The translations under genes and the position numbers were made by a program. 64,000 bases of DNA from Actinostola sp. cb2023 (Eukaryota > Cnidaria > Anthozoa > Actiniaria > Actinostolidae): assembly GCA_033675265.1 (NCBI GenBank), contig JAUJYZ010000350.1:62001-126000 (forward strand), given 5' to 3'. Below, piece after piece: positions 18,318-30,600 of the stretch. The notes under the pieces are model-generated. The model did not search any database and was not told where the DNA came from. It saw nothing but the letters and a program-made list of their open reading frames with translations. The first letter of the stretch is position 1. Each line of letters starts with the position of its first letter.

Positions 18318-21300
18318 ACTTTCCTTTTTATACAACAATGTCTTCATTGACTCCTGATTCAACCTATTCACGAAACAGTTCGATGCAGTCTGAAGTATTG
18401 TAAGCTACAGGCTGAATTAATCATTTTACACCTAGAAAATTTATGCAATATAGAGTTGAATGCCTTGAATAATGATGGTCGACAAGAATAAAGGGTGAAG
18501 GGACAAATAGTTTCACGAAAAAGATCCTACATAAGGAAGCATTCAGATTCGTAACGTGTCTCACAGCAGTTCCGTAGAGAAGTTAAACAACTAATTGTAA
18601 AAGTATTAAACCACTTATAAAACGTATACCGTATTCCTTTCCAAATACCGCGACTCAACTATTATGTACCATGGAATAAAACTGTATCGCTTGACTGAGT
18701 TTTCAAAACTGATAGAACACGATGAGGTCTGAACAAAGTGAAAAAAACATCATAAACGTACAAAAATGTACCACTAAGTTTTACTTTCCTGTGATAAAAA
18801 CGCACCGCGAAGTGCTCACAAACCTGAAGGATTTCTTAAACTAAAGTCGATGATACAAACTTTGCAAACTACATCAAAAACATGTCGTCTTACCAAAGTT
18901 TTGAAGTCCATCGTTGTACTGCTTTGTAGAATATGGTTGACGTTCGTGTTTTCTTTGCTTTTTTCGTTCGGTAGAAAGGATTTAGTTTCTCTCAGTTTCC
19001 AAGTTGGTAGTCAATGTGTGAAGAGCCCGTATTTATACACCGTTAAACAGTGTAAGTGGTGGGGCGTCGACACCCCCTGAGTAACAGGTCGCCCACACAA
19101 CGAATGACATTCCGCTGTTCAAAGCTTCCTATGAAGTTGGGTTGGTCAGTAATGAAATGAGAAATATTATTTGATAATAATAGAGACAAATACAAGCCAA
19201 ATACTTGAAATGTTTGTAAAAAAAGGTCATAGAAATTTTCATTTTTTTATTATTAATATCATTCATTGACAAAAGTTGGCAAAAGTCGGCGTTCACCTCA
19301 GGTGTTTTGGATTAAGTTTCATATGATCAAAAACCTTTCATTATTAAGTCTGAGTACAGAGCATATCAGAACCGGAATAACGCAGTTATTTTCACAGTAG
19401 GTATTTTTCCTCTTCATGCATCCTGCACTACTGTTATTTTTGGAATGTTCATACGTCCAACTCCTTGGTATCTATTTCATTCATATGAGACTGTTGAATA
19501 TGAAATTATAATGAGGAATGAAGAAAACAAGAACAACAAGAACAACAAGAACAACAAGAACAACAAGAACAAGAAGAACCGCCGGAGAAGAAGAACGAGA
19601 AGAACAAGAAGATAAAGAGAACGATACTGAAACTTTCCTGTTAATTTGTTCCGGCTGAGATTTTAACTTGAAGTAAAAGTTGATAAATATTTCATCAAAT
19701 AAGCGTATCGGCTAATCATCGGGTTACAGGTAGTGTCGTGGTGAGTTCTATTTGAAGGCAGAAATGATGTATTTCAGCTGAATAACGCAATACAACCTGC
19801 AAGTACTTTATGAACTCATCAGAGCGTGTATTGTACGCTGCAATTGTGTTGTAGTTCGACTTTCGCTGTATCACAGCTGAAGAACAAAGTATCAAAGAAG
19901 CTTTTGAGTCACTTTATAAACTGATTATAGTCGATCAAGCAAGACTGATAGGTGAATCGACTCTGATTAGAAACTAGAAAGAAATGTTTCAGTGACCGGA
20001 TAATACCCGATAATAATTTATCAATGTTAGTTGGATACCTATTTATACTTTAGTTTTTACTTATTTTGAAAGTATTCTAGAAATGGAGAGTTGAGTCATG
20101 TCCAGAGGAATGCACCTTTAATCTTTAATCTTTAATCAGATAACTCCTAAAGCAGAATAACTAATACCTAGAAGTCATGTCAGTCGAGTTCTGTAATTTT
20201 CATAAATTTCCATAAACTGAAAGAACAAGACAGTAAAGGTAAAATAATAGATCGAAAGATCATCCACAGTTTAGTAATACCCCCAAAAGTGCATTAATAA
20301 TAATCAAATCATCATAAAGTAGTGAAAGGTTTGAAAGATGCAAAATACATGGAAACGAGGCTGGACGGCCCAAAGTTCGATGCTGACCAAAATCATTTTA
20401 GTAGTTTCAAATCACCATAAGCTACTATAACTTCAAGATTTCGTAGTACAACACTAACATTTTGGGTTTTCTATTTTGAAAGCACTTTCTTCAAAGAGAT
20501 GGTCAGTTGATTGCTATATGCAGTTACCAACTATAAAGTAACTGAGATTTTATGATTGTGCCATTTATAACTGCACCGGATTTGTCGTTGCGTGCTTACA
20601 GGGGCGTTTCGCGGTATACTAGCTTCCTTTGCCGTAACAAAACATAACAACCGCTTCGTTTATTTTAGCGATAACTGATTTTATCTAAACCTGCTGACTT
20701 TGATCAAATATCTTAGGAAGACCCAAAATAGATGGAAATATTCCTACTTGAATGACCTGACATACAATGGGTTTATCAGTGTTATGCGGAACACTGCAGC
20801 TAGGTACTATTACTACATATGTGTTCTGGACAGTTGTGTCATCAAATGAAGCCTAAAACTACTGTACAAAGTATAAATTGAGTCTTTATAGCATCATCAG
20901 AGACTGTGTTCTGTTGCACTGTGTTGTCAGCACAAGACGGCTTTAGAACTATGAGACTTTTGTACAAGATATATCAGTTTAATGAAAGACACAAGTGCAG
21001 TCCAACTGACATTCCTGCACCGAGTAAGAGCTTCATTAGTTTTGTAAAACAGAGATAATATAATCATGAATCTTATATGGAAGGACAAAGAAAGTAAACT
21101 AAAAAACTAGAAGGTCATTTGAATTGGTTAAAAAGTGATCGTGAAGTAAGAAAGGACAAACGAAAAGAATAAAGAAAAAGAGAACTTTACAGTGTGACTA
21201 TACACCAACCAAGGCCATCTAAGCAAATTTTCATACGAATTATCCAATCACAATTGAGTATTTAAACAATAAAATCTGCACAAATTTTCAAATTTTCGCT

Positions 21301-21601
21301 TTAAAAGCATATATTTTACTTTATATGTATATGTATATGATCAAGAGTGAACAAGAAACCGAGCTTAAATTGTAGAATTCGGCATCATTCTGTTATTCAG
21401 CGTCACAAATGATTCGAAAATTTGATTCAAAATTTGTTTGGGTGGCCTTGGTTGGTGTAGTCGCACTGTAACTGGATATCTTATAACGAGAATTCTGCGA
21501 TTAATTAGATACACTAGTCTTACGCGGAGAGTCGCTGAGTTTGCGCTCTTAGCCTTGTAGCCAGTTGTACTGGTTTGTACTGGTTTGTACTGGTTTGTGT
21601 A
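18318..21601. other. Gene-free stretch
   Basis: No coding region I can support. Simple repeats only: (aacaag)n at about 19528-19572, atctttaatctttaatc at about 20115-20135, and an 11-bp ctggtttgtac unit repeated three times at about 21567-21600. Confidence 0.5.
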
Positions 21602-21726
21602 GTCTGCGAACAATCCCTCCTTTTCCCTCCGAGGAGAAAAAACTCTTCCCAATCCTCGCGCGTCCATGACTGTTTTTCTCTAGTTCGACTGAGTCTGGAG
21701 GGAAAAGAGGGACTGTTCACAGTCTA
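21602..21726. mobile_element. Small MITE (gtctgcgaacaatccctcc TIR)
   Basis: Inverted ends gtctgcgaacaatccctcctt / aagagggactgttcacagtct with one or two mismatches, about 125 bp. Confidence 0.7.
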
Positions 21727-22296
21727 TGATTTGTGCTCTTTTGTGAAATAACAATTCATTTTCAAATAGTTTCGTATCAAAGACACTGCAATTCACATGC
21801 TCAGTATTCTGCTCTCATCTAGAAAAACAAATAAATATCGGAAGTGAACGATGATGGTAAGTCTATAAGTATGCAATGGAACATTTCTATAACCTACTAA
21901 TAACTGTTCACAGATAATACTTCCGATATCAAACACTTAGGCCGTGTTCACATTCTAGTAAACGAGTTACCGAACCTTGCGCCGGTATAAAAATCAGAAA
22001 ACTAGTGTCAGTTCTTGAGCGGTCAACCTTTAATAGTTTTCTGATTTAGAGCCGGTATCTTGGCTTGACATGACGTGCTATGAGTACTTCCTGTTTGAAT
22101 ACCAATGAGGAAGCCAGTAATTGCAGTATAATGGCGATAGATGCATGATAAAGGGGTTTCCTTTAGACCAAGAAGGTACTAAATACAATTTTGTAAATCA
22201 GTCAACGAATATTTGTTTAAAGTTTTCAACTTGGTTCCCAAAAGAATTCTGATTTCAACATTCGAGAAGGTTCTGCCGGATACTAGTTTAGCAACA

Positions 22297-22494
22297 ATGG
22301 CGGCCGCTAGTCATAGAGTAAGTTCACGCATATTTCCTGTTACGTGAACGGCTTGACGTAATCTAATTAATAACACATCAAAGTTTAACCAATAGATAGA
22401 CACCTTTATTTACAAACAGGGAAGTCCAAACGGCGACGACGACGAAGCCATGCCATGCCGAACAAGACGAAAAACAAGGGGAAGGGGAAGCTGA
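22297..22494 (+). CDS. Possible two-exon micro-ORF (31 residues)
   Basis: ATG in good context (acaATGGCGGCC) at 22297; exon 22297-22317 ends at a strong GTAAGT donor. A tttacaaacag acceptor leads to 22420-22494 with stop TGA. The predicted peptide starts MAAASHR and continues GSPNGDDDEAMPCRTRRK, an acidic then basic composition. No family recognised. It could be the first coding exons of a longer gene, a uORF or chance. Confidence 0.2.
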
Positions 22495-22704
22495 GATGAA
22501 GAGGCAAAGACTGAACAAGTTTATAAAACAGACACTGAAATCACTCTCTATGCGTACCTGTCATTCTTTACTTGTTGTAATATTAACTTGATCAAATGCA
22601 GAAAATATAATACAAATGATTGCAAATCGTTCCCTGATTACAGTTTAATTTTACAGGATCGATTCTAATCCTGAGTGAAACATACCAACCACATAAAACC
22701 CCGC

Positions 22705-23741
22705 TTAAGGATATGGTATACGTTCGCGCGGTCTCAGAACTCGAATTTGCTTTTTTTAGCTTATCAGCAAGAAAATATTACAAACTATGATTTGGTGAAA
22801 AATTGTTCTAAATCCGAATTTTTCTTTTTGAGTTATGGACGAAAATGTGCTCCGTCGAATAATATCAACAAGCACGAAATGTGTCAACTAATTAACACTT
22901 GCTGGGCGCACTGTTGATGGCGCGCGAAAGAACGTCCGGGAATTTGAATTTCCGTAGTGTTGTGATAAAAAGTTCAGTTCGAGAGCAAAGTGTCTTGCCG
23001 TCTATATTAGTTTATACATTTTAGAAGTCTCGTTCGTTGGCTTCTTGAGGCTTGTAGAACCAGTTTGTCGGCAGTTTGCTGGCTCAATTAGTTTATGATG
23101 ACCTCAGTGACCTCAAAACGATTCTGATTGGATAAGAAGGTGTCCCAGCCGGAAATGGCGGAAATGAGGTGTCTTTTGTTTTATACACAACTTTGGAAGC
23201 TTATTTCTCCTAAGTATATTTTGCCGTGAAGCTCGACATAAACGTGAATTAATAGGGTATCTAGAAACGTCTAATTTCCACGAAATATGGCACACATCAT
23301 CTTTGGTATTCGATCTCAAAAAGCATGTCGGGGATTGTTTGATTTCGCTTTAGATTTCAAGTTATTAGCGTTCATATTACATCAACTCGAAAAATATATA
23401 ACATCAAACTTCGAATGCTTGTCATTTTTTTTAGGAATCAAATATCGAAAATCCCCGACACGCTTTTGGAAAACAATACCTGGTGATAGAGATTCAGCAT
23501 TCAGATTCAGATTTGACCGTAACTGGAGCGCTGGTAATTCGATTTTATGAAAGCGTCCATTTTTTGGAATCAGGCCTTCTTTCTCAATGGGATTAAAACT
23601 TTTACGATTTTGTATTATTTCATGGTTTTCTACAGTTCTTAAGCTTTACTATGATATATAGTTTTCTATAGTTTAGCCTTTTGTGTTGCGTACAGAATTT
23701 CTGAAGCGCATGACACCCGCGAACGTATACCATATCCTTAA
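22705..23741. mobile_element. TTAA-flanked non-autonomous element, 1.04 kb
   Basis: Reads TTAA-GGATATGGTATACGTTCGCG and the inverse CGCGAACGTATACCATATCC-TTAA. A second inverted pair lies inside (aagcatgtcggggatt / aatccccgacacgcttt). TTAA duplications are the hallmark of piggyBac-type insertion. No transposase is present. Confidence 0.8.
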
Positions 23742-24206
23742 TCTAAACAAACTAATAGTTCCCCAGGGACTGGGTTGCTTGTTGTTAGCCGTCTGTTATC
23801 ATCGCAGCCACTTGTACCGTATTAACCGTTACTGAAGAGGGCCGTTGGCCGAACGCCTTTAACGAAATATACCACGTAGCTATTCATGGCGTCTTTGTTT
23901 GTCTATTCATTGAAAATACAAACCAGTATCAAATTACCACCCCAAACATCAGTGTATGACCCTTGATAAAGAACACTTACAATAATAATAATTATTCCGA
24001 TGATAATGTATCATGTGTATTTATTTAGGTATTTGACGCAGTGTATAAGTTTTTTTCAGCATTTATATGCATCCTGACCTAGTATGGTGTAGGTAGGGCG
24101 TGAACAATACAAACTATGAAAACAATTCGACAAGTTCAAGAGTAGCCGCCCTTCTCTGGAGTGGACGAATTTGCGGTTTTGATGAAGTTTGCGGAACGAA
24201 ATCTGA
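23742..24206. other. Gene-free stretch
   Basis: I see no gene or clear repeat here. Confidence 0.5.
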
Positions 24207-24390
24207 GATAGATTAGATAGATAGATAGGTATATTGAAGGTCCTTGATTGTAGTATATACTGAATTGATAGATTAGATAGATAGATAGGTATATTGAAGG
24301 TCCTTGATTGCAGTATATACTGAATTGATAGATTAGATAGATAGATAGGTATATTGAAGGTCCTTGATTGCAGTATATACTGAATTGATA
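24207..24390. repeat. 60-bp tandem repeat, 3 copies
   Basis: Units at 24207, 24267 and 24327 (gatagattagatagatagat...), with a single t/c difference. Its open minus-strand frames are repetitive shadows. Confidence 0.95.
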
Positions 24391-24886
24391 AGACAAATAA
24401 AAAGAGGACTGACAAATGACAACTGAAAACAAGAACCAAATAAATCAATGAGTTAATTTATTACGAAAACATAATCTGTAAACAAGCAAAAGTGTTTGTA
24501 TATACATTGATAGTCAAATATTTATGTGTTGAAGTCAGAGTATACATATATGGGAGTTCTGCTCTCACCGATTAGGTGACGGTACTGCCGTCTGGTCGCG
24601 ATGGGAAGGTTCCTGACGGCGGTTATTTTGAAGCATCTATAAACTCAGATACTGTTCCGTTATCAGTTGTGATTCGGAAGCGTGTATATTGCCGGTTTTC
24701 AGTACCGGAAGTCACAAACCAAAGATAGCCGTGGCGAACGCACAAAAGGTTTCTCTCGGCTATCTTTCTTTGCATCTTACACGAAATTTACACCGTCCAA
24801 GAGCGTGCGTTTGTTCAAACCAAATGACGAGTGGGCTCTGGGTACGAGAATGGAGAGAACTAAGAGAGAGAAAGAGAGCGGAGCCC

Positions 24887-24933
24887 TCCTCCCCCCCCCC
24901 CCTCCCCTCCGTCCGGGGGGGGGGGGGGGGGGA
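24887..24933. repeat. Adjacent poly-C and poly-G tracts
   Basis: A C13 run, then cccctccgtcc, then a run of about 18 G. The two can pair as a hairpin. Lengths of such tracts are often unreliable in assemblies. Confidence 0.9.
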
Positions 24934-24945
24934 TTGGTGCTCCAA

Positions 24946-25255
24946 TATATGGGCGATGCGGGGACGTGCCGCTGGACAGGATATATGGTTTTTGGCCTCT
25001 GTCCTGAACAGGATATATAATTTTATATGAGTCTGTCCTAAACATGGTATGGTAATGCACGATTGTCGTCGTTAAATATGGTTTTAACGGGTATTTATCC
25101 ATCCGAGATATGAAACGTTTGCCGGTCTTTAGCAGGTCATCAGTCAACATAAAACGCGTTAGAATTGTGTAAAAGAAGACAGTGTGTATTTTGTCCTTTG
25201 TCCTAAACGGCAAGATCCTAAAATAGAGGGTGTTGTCCTAGACAGGGTCAGGGTT
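24946..25255. repeat. Dispersed repeat with tgtcctaaacagggta subunits, copy 1
   Basis: tgtcctgaacaggatatataa, ctgtcctaaacatggtatgg and later tgtcctaaac words. The same order of blocks (gcacgattgtcgtc, atccatccgagat, aaacgtttgcc, gtgtgtatt) recurs at 37676-37895. Class unknown. Confidence 0.75.
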
Positions 25256-25275
25256 TCAAACCCTCAGCGGCACCC

Positions 25276-25980
25276 TTATCGGTGAGTACCGTGGATGAAG
25301 ATTTGCTACTCCCCCGGCTACTCCCCTTCGAGCTCCTTCGTCCCGAGTCATTAGACGCAAGTTCACGTTGGCTGTCAAACTATCGAGGCAAGCCTGTATT
25401 GTCGGTAAGCCCGATGGGTAACACCTGCATTACAGACTTCTACTGAGTTAGCCGGAACTATGAACCGATACATTTCAGTCATCATTAGAAACCTTTTGGC
25501 AGCGAAATTCACAAAGCAACTTGGTCCGTGGTATCGGCCATTTGAAAGTGTCACGACGGTGTAGTATTTTCAGTTGAACTTATTTCTATACTTTTATGCA
25601 GACGAACTATAGCTAAATATTTGTCAATCATGCAGAAAAACCTCTCTGTATTTAATTACTGTCATTAGTTATTGCCATTCTTACTGTTCGTTAATTTTCC
25701 AGGTTTACTTGTGTCTCTACGTCACGTCAGCGTCATGTGTATTATCGGGGTATTACCAACTCGAGCGGCATTTCCAGGCACCACGACGCGGAGCATGTAT
25801 TTTATTAAAGCCTCTTAATGGCACAAATGGAGTCCCGAAATTGGGTTTTGGAACTTGCTGCGAAGCTGATAAAACAACAACCGGTAAGATTGTGGTCACA
25901 TGTATAGATTATCGTTTGAAAAAAAAACCGGTACTTTATATGAAAATTCATGCGCATGCGCGCACACGTTTTTACGCATC
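25276..25980 (+). repeat. Inverted duplication arm A (right)
   Basis: Inverse copy of 16790-17505. It includes the start gagtaccgtggatgaagatt and ends soon after the gcatgcgcgcacacg words that mark the left arm's outer end. Confidence 0.9.
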
Positions 25981-26362
25981 TACTTTCGGCCAGCGGCGCA
26001 TTCTCGTACCCAGAGCTCCTCGGTCGTTCGTTCGAGGAGCTCTGGGTACGAGAATGCCAGCGGCGAAGAACGTCCCCTGGCCCTGGGGCTCTTGGGTCGA
26101 GATTGCGTCTACCACAGGCAGCCCAACCATTGTTTCTGAAGCTACTTTGCACAGTTTTGTCATCGTATTTGGATTATTAATGATGCACGTTCTGTTGTAT
26201 GCTTTTTGTATACGAAAAAGAAAAAAGGACGGACTGAGGATGAAAAAGAAAAAGAAAAAGAAAAAAAATGTTGCCCGCACCGAGAGTCGACCCCTGGTCG
26301 CTGGTTTCCAAATCCCAGCACTTAACCAAGAGTCATTGCCTGAGAAAACCGGGCAGGAGTGA
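25703..26362 (+). CDS. Putative single-pass membrane protein, partial (Cys-rich exon + TM exon)
   Basis: Exon 25703-25883 encodes a cysteine-containing ectodomain segment (ASCVLSGYYQLERHF ... FGTCCEADKTTTG) and ends in phase 1 at GTAAG. An acceptor ctaccacag at 26117 opens an exon in matching phase with SPTIVSEATLHS, a hydrophobic stretch FVIVFGLLMMHVLLYAFC, then RKRKKDG and a lysine run, the layout of a type I membrane protein. Upstream exons are not identified. The last ~30 codons before TGA at 26360 overlap a tRNA-like sequence and the end of the 6.9 kb transposon, so the true C-terminus may be earlier or replaced. Family not recognised. Confidence 0.4.
   Translation, partial: VYLCLYVTSASCVLSGYYQLERHFQAPRRGACILLKPLNGTNGVPKLGFGTCCEADKTTTGKIVVTCIDYRLKKKPVLYMKIHAHARTRFYASTFGQRRILVPRAPRSFVRGALGTRMPAAKNVPWPWGSWVEIASTTGSPTIVSEATLHSFVIVFGLLMMHVLLYAFCIRKRKKDGLRMKKKKKKKKNVARTESRPLVAGFQIPALNQESLPEKTGQE
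25998..26057. mobile_element. 60-bp perfect-stem foldback (attctcgtacccagagct)
   Basis: gcattctcgtacccagagct is followed within 20 bp by its inverse. The same terminal word ends the larger pair at 33389-34131 and occurs singly near 24840, so this is probably a minimal MITE of one family. Confidence 0.8.
26272..26355 (-). pseudogene. tRNA-like sequence / SINE head
   Basis: 84 nt on the minus strand with pairing ends tgcccg/cgggca, a D-loop-like ttggttaag, and gggtcgactct resembling the Pol III B box, followed by a T-rich run that could end Pol III transcription. The anticodon stem-loop is not canonical, so it looks tRNA-derived rather than a working tRNA. Its 5' end lies inside the terminal repeat of the 6.9 kb transposon. 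Confidence 0.45.
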
Positions 26363-27160
26363 AAGATGGGGGTCGGCCGATTTGCTTTAAATTTGCACCA
26401 TTTGTTCTCTATCCAAAACGATTAAGAACTGTGCTATTTAGAGATTTTTCCGTTATTTGGTTCCGAAGTTTGACCACCCCCCCTTGTTTTGAGACCGACG
26501 AGCCCTAGAGTCGCCTAAAATAAACACGAAGTTTCGGGGTCAGTAAAATGCACTTCTCAACCTAGTTTGGAACTGAAACTAATTGTATGAGTCCTTTGGC
26601 ATCTAATCAACAATGTTCCAGGTAAATATTGCGAATTCGAAAAAAAATGATTTTTTTTGAGACGGTCCAACTTTCCTCTTGCGCGCTAAAATATCCGCGG
26701 CTAATTTATGACCATTTTTAAAACGGATTTTCTCAAAAGTGCGGCACTTTTTTTTCATACTTTAATCGTATCCTGGAAGTATTACTTGTTGTCTTTGAGA
26801 ATCAGCAAAGTCTTACATGGGCCATTGAAATGCGTTTGCTTGAGCGGCCTTCCAACTTGGCAAAAAGTCAATCATTTTCCCGTTAATGTTAATTTGACGT
26901 TTTTCACTCAAGTAGTTGAAAATCACTCTTTTATTTCATTTTTCGTCCAGAGACTAGTTCAAACCGATTATAAACTGGAACTACAGCTTTGTACATGAAT
27001 TGGCGTCCCAAATGATCAGTTTACTGAGTACTCAATCAACAAGCCAACGACATTTGATATTTATAATTTATGCAATTGTCACGCTAGTGTAACAAAACAA
27101 ACTTTGCAATTTATTGATTGATTTTTCTGTGATTTCTGTTGAAGAACTAATATATATCCC
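26341..27160 (+). repeat. Left terminal inverted repeat of the 6.9 kb transposon
   Basis: Inverse copy of 32440-33259. It ends inward at about ...tttctgttgaagaactaata. The open frame inside the arm is probably non-coding, since it occurs in both arms with no splice context. Confidence 0.9.
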
Positions 27161-27402
27161 TTAATTTTTATCGATAAATATATTTTATATTACTATCTTC
27201 TTATACAGGACAGCATTATTATTTCTGTGAATTGTTGTGCATAATTATATAGCCGAATCCAACTGATTGTCAGCACAACTATTTTTGCTTAATGAAAACT
27301 GCCCTATTTTTAATTAATTGGACAGTTTTTATAAAATAAGGAAAATAGTACTAGTTCTGCTGACATTATTGGATTAATTGACAGCTCCCGGGGACAGCTA
27401 TA

Positions 27403-27515
27403 TAATAGGACTCCATCAAAGTGTCCAATTTGAAAATGGATTCGGCTTCGTCCAATTTGGCAGTCCTCGGACTTTGTTCACGCAATCATTTCCTGGACAG
27501 CATGGAGTCCTATTA
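27403..27515. mobile_element. 113-bp foldback inside the transposon
   Basis: taataggactccat at the left, atggagtcctatta at the right. Located between the left terminal repeat and the transposase start. Confidence 0.7.
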
Positions 27516-27652
27516 CATATACTAATTGAGACAGGGTATTGACAGGCCGGTCTAATGACGTAATGTAGTGGTGACTGGATCGTATTTAATAATTGCGAAA
27601 CGCAGTGAAACACTTCAGTTTGCGTAACGTTTATAAAACGGCGACTAGAAAT

Positions 27653-30600
27653 ATGGATATAAAGTGCTCTTTTTGGTCGGAAAATTCATGTTGTAGCTCG
27701 GTTGGAATAGGCTCATCGGTTTGTCCTTTGTTGTCCTGTTCACATGATGTAGGATCACATCTTGTTAGTCTTGGGGTAGGAACTAAGCGAGGAGTTATCG
27801 GAGCAGTGGTGACCGAGATTGACCTGATTCTCAATAGAGCGGGTTTGTTTGGAACTACTCTGGAAGAAAAGCAGGTTATGACGGTATGTCCTAAACATCG
27901 TAAAACCCTCACTATCGACTGGATGGGCCGAAAAATTAACACATGCTGTTATCCTAACCACACTGGCCAGAAAAAGGGAAACCTGCTATTGCGTCGGGCG
28001 AATGCAGAAATGTCAGAAGAAATATTTAACCAATACGATGCTGTGGTTCCGATCGGTTCAGGTAGGATAATGTTAAGTCTTACTTCAGTGACTAAATGCC
28101 GGATTCATATGCAAGATTAAAAGACAAGGGAGGGTAGGAGTATTTGTCTGGTTTTTTTTGTGGTATGGGCATTTTTTTCCAACACAGCCGGTAGTTATTG
28201 CAAAACCGATTCGCGTGAACAATTATTATAAATTAGTGTATTTTCTTATGCACGCTTCTGAGGCTAATTATAATAACTAAAACTATATTTGAAAACGCTC
28301 GGTGTTTGTTGGTGGGCTTCCTGTGGTAGAGCGCGCGGTAGTACATTGGGCTCCCTGTGTTTTACACACGGATTCGCGCATATTTATGTTCAATCGCGCG
28401 CGTTTACTTTCAACTGAATATAGAAACAATCGCAATACAATACAACACGATCCTTACACTGAAGAAGATCAGAGGAAGGATCGAAACGTCTGTAGTTTAT
28501 AAAAGTTTTGTAATCACAATATCCTGTTGAAAGGAAAAACGCGTGCGCGCAATATTTATTTACCGTATTTATTACAGCAATTAGTCTCAGAAAAAAAATG
28601 GTTGTTCTGCCTGTGGTACCAATTGCTAAGTATAATTTACTGTTTGTACTCGTACAGCAATCTGTTCAAAATGTCGAAAGATTCATTACAAATCACGCGC
28701 TCTTGTGCCTCCAACCAATGAAAAGGAAGACAACATGGGACAGGTGAGATTTTCGTCCAGTACCTGCCTCCGACAAAATACCTTTATGCCCATCTTTTGT
28801 GGAGTCGTTTTGGTGTGAAATATAAAATAACTTTTATGATATATGTGCAGAGTCTAACAGAAACTGCTACTTTTAGTTTTAATGAAACCCGTCATTTAGA
28901 TAGACCAGTAAAAAATAGAGCTTCAACTCTACTGACGGCATGGTAATGTTGCTAAATACAATAATTATCAAATATTCACCAATTGTATTCCAAACCCGTA
29001 TTGAATAAATTATTTACCTATTGCATAACAACGAATTTTATGTAATTGTATAGGGTGCCTCGAATATTGACGACATACCAGGTCATACCACTGAACCACC
29101 GCATGCTGACGACATACAGCGTCCTATCACTGAACCACCGCATGCTGACGACATACAGCGTCCTACCACTGAACCACCGCATGCTGACGACATACAGCGT
29201 CCTATCACTGAACCACCGCATGGTCCGATTGAAGTAGAAGACGATACTCAAACAGTATCATCACAGTCTTCCCAAAGCACTACCGAACAGGAAGTCAGTA
29301 TATGGGTGGATGAGATTGAAGATCAACAGGAGCAGAGAAAAGCTCTAAATGAAGCTATCGGCAGCATATCAAGTGGTCGATATAGTCCTATAATGTCGAC
29401 ACTCAACACTTCATGGGATGATGTTTCTCGTACACAACAAAGTTACTATTTGCGGAAAGCTTCCGAGACCATAGGCACCGTCTTATCGGTTATCTGCCCT
29501 GGGCAAGAAGATAAAATATGGAGCTCTCTTCAGCAAGGATCTTTCTCTGATGGGGACTATTCAAAACACAAACATTTTGCTCAAACTGGACTAGTTGATG
29601 TTCTGATAAAAGCACACGACGAAGCGAGCACGTGGCAAACCAAGAGACAAATTTTGTCTCTGTTTGCTAATGATTTTAGTCGCGCCGAAATGCAGCAAAT
29701 GATCCCCAGGTTATCGAAATGGCGCATTGACCAAGCGCGTCAGCATGCAATTGAAGCTGGAAAGGGTCAGCCAATTTCAGAAAACACAATTTTCCGTACA
29801 CGAATTGATGTTGCCAAAGTTGACCACTTTCTTGATTTTATTTCCCGCCCAGACATGCTGCAAGATGTAGCGTTTGGAACAAAAACGATGAAGTTAGACT
29901 CTGGCGAGCGTATTGTCATACCAGCCGTAATACGAACATTGATTCCTTCTAGAATCATTGAGCAGTACTCTGCTTACTGCAGACAGATAGACTTTGAGCC
30001 CGCCAGTGAGCGTTCGCTTTTCCGAATGCTCGATGTGTGCTCTGCTTCCATGCAAACGTCTTTGCAAGGTCTTGACAACGTCACTGCTGAAGGGAGCGAG
30101 GCATTCCAGAATATGGCAACCATAGTTCAAAGTCTACAAGAGAGTGGTACCAGCAGTCAGTGGGTGGAGGATACACACAAGGCACTTAAAGAAGCTAAAC
30201 GATACCTGAAGACTGATTTTAAGGTCCACGTTGGCCGTGACGAAGACTGCAGCGATCACTGCACAGTTCATGCTCTTAGTGATCCATCCGACAATGCTAC
30301 CGAATTCAGAGACAACTGCATGCACAACCATAGTTTCAAGTGCGAAAGGTGCGAGATGTTGCAGAACGTGCTCACAGAGATCGTAAAAGAAGTTGAGGTT
30401 GCAGATATGAGTGACGAGCACAGAGCAAGAATGACCTTTGATTACCAGGAGAGTGTAAATCGTATAAACGCATGGAAGGCCCACTTGCTGCGTTCGTTGA
30501 ACCAGGAAGAGGGAAAACAAGATGCTCTTAGCCAGCTCGATGATGAAACCTGTCTAATAGTAATGGACTGGGCCATGAAGTTTCTCCCCCATCACTATCG

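Noticed and set aside
24056..24448. 130-codon repetitive minus-strand ORF
   Set aside because: Produced by the 60-bp tandem repeat.
26708..26998. 96-codon ORF, identical on the minus strand at 32602-32892
   Set aside because: It lies in the two arms of the terminal repeat, so identity reflects the TIR, not coding constraint. No domain recognised.
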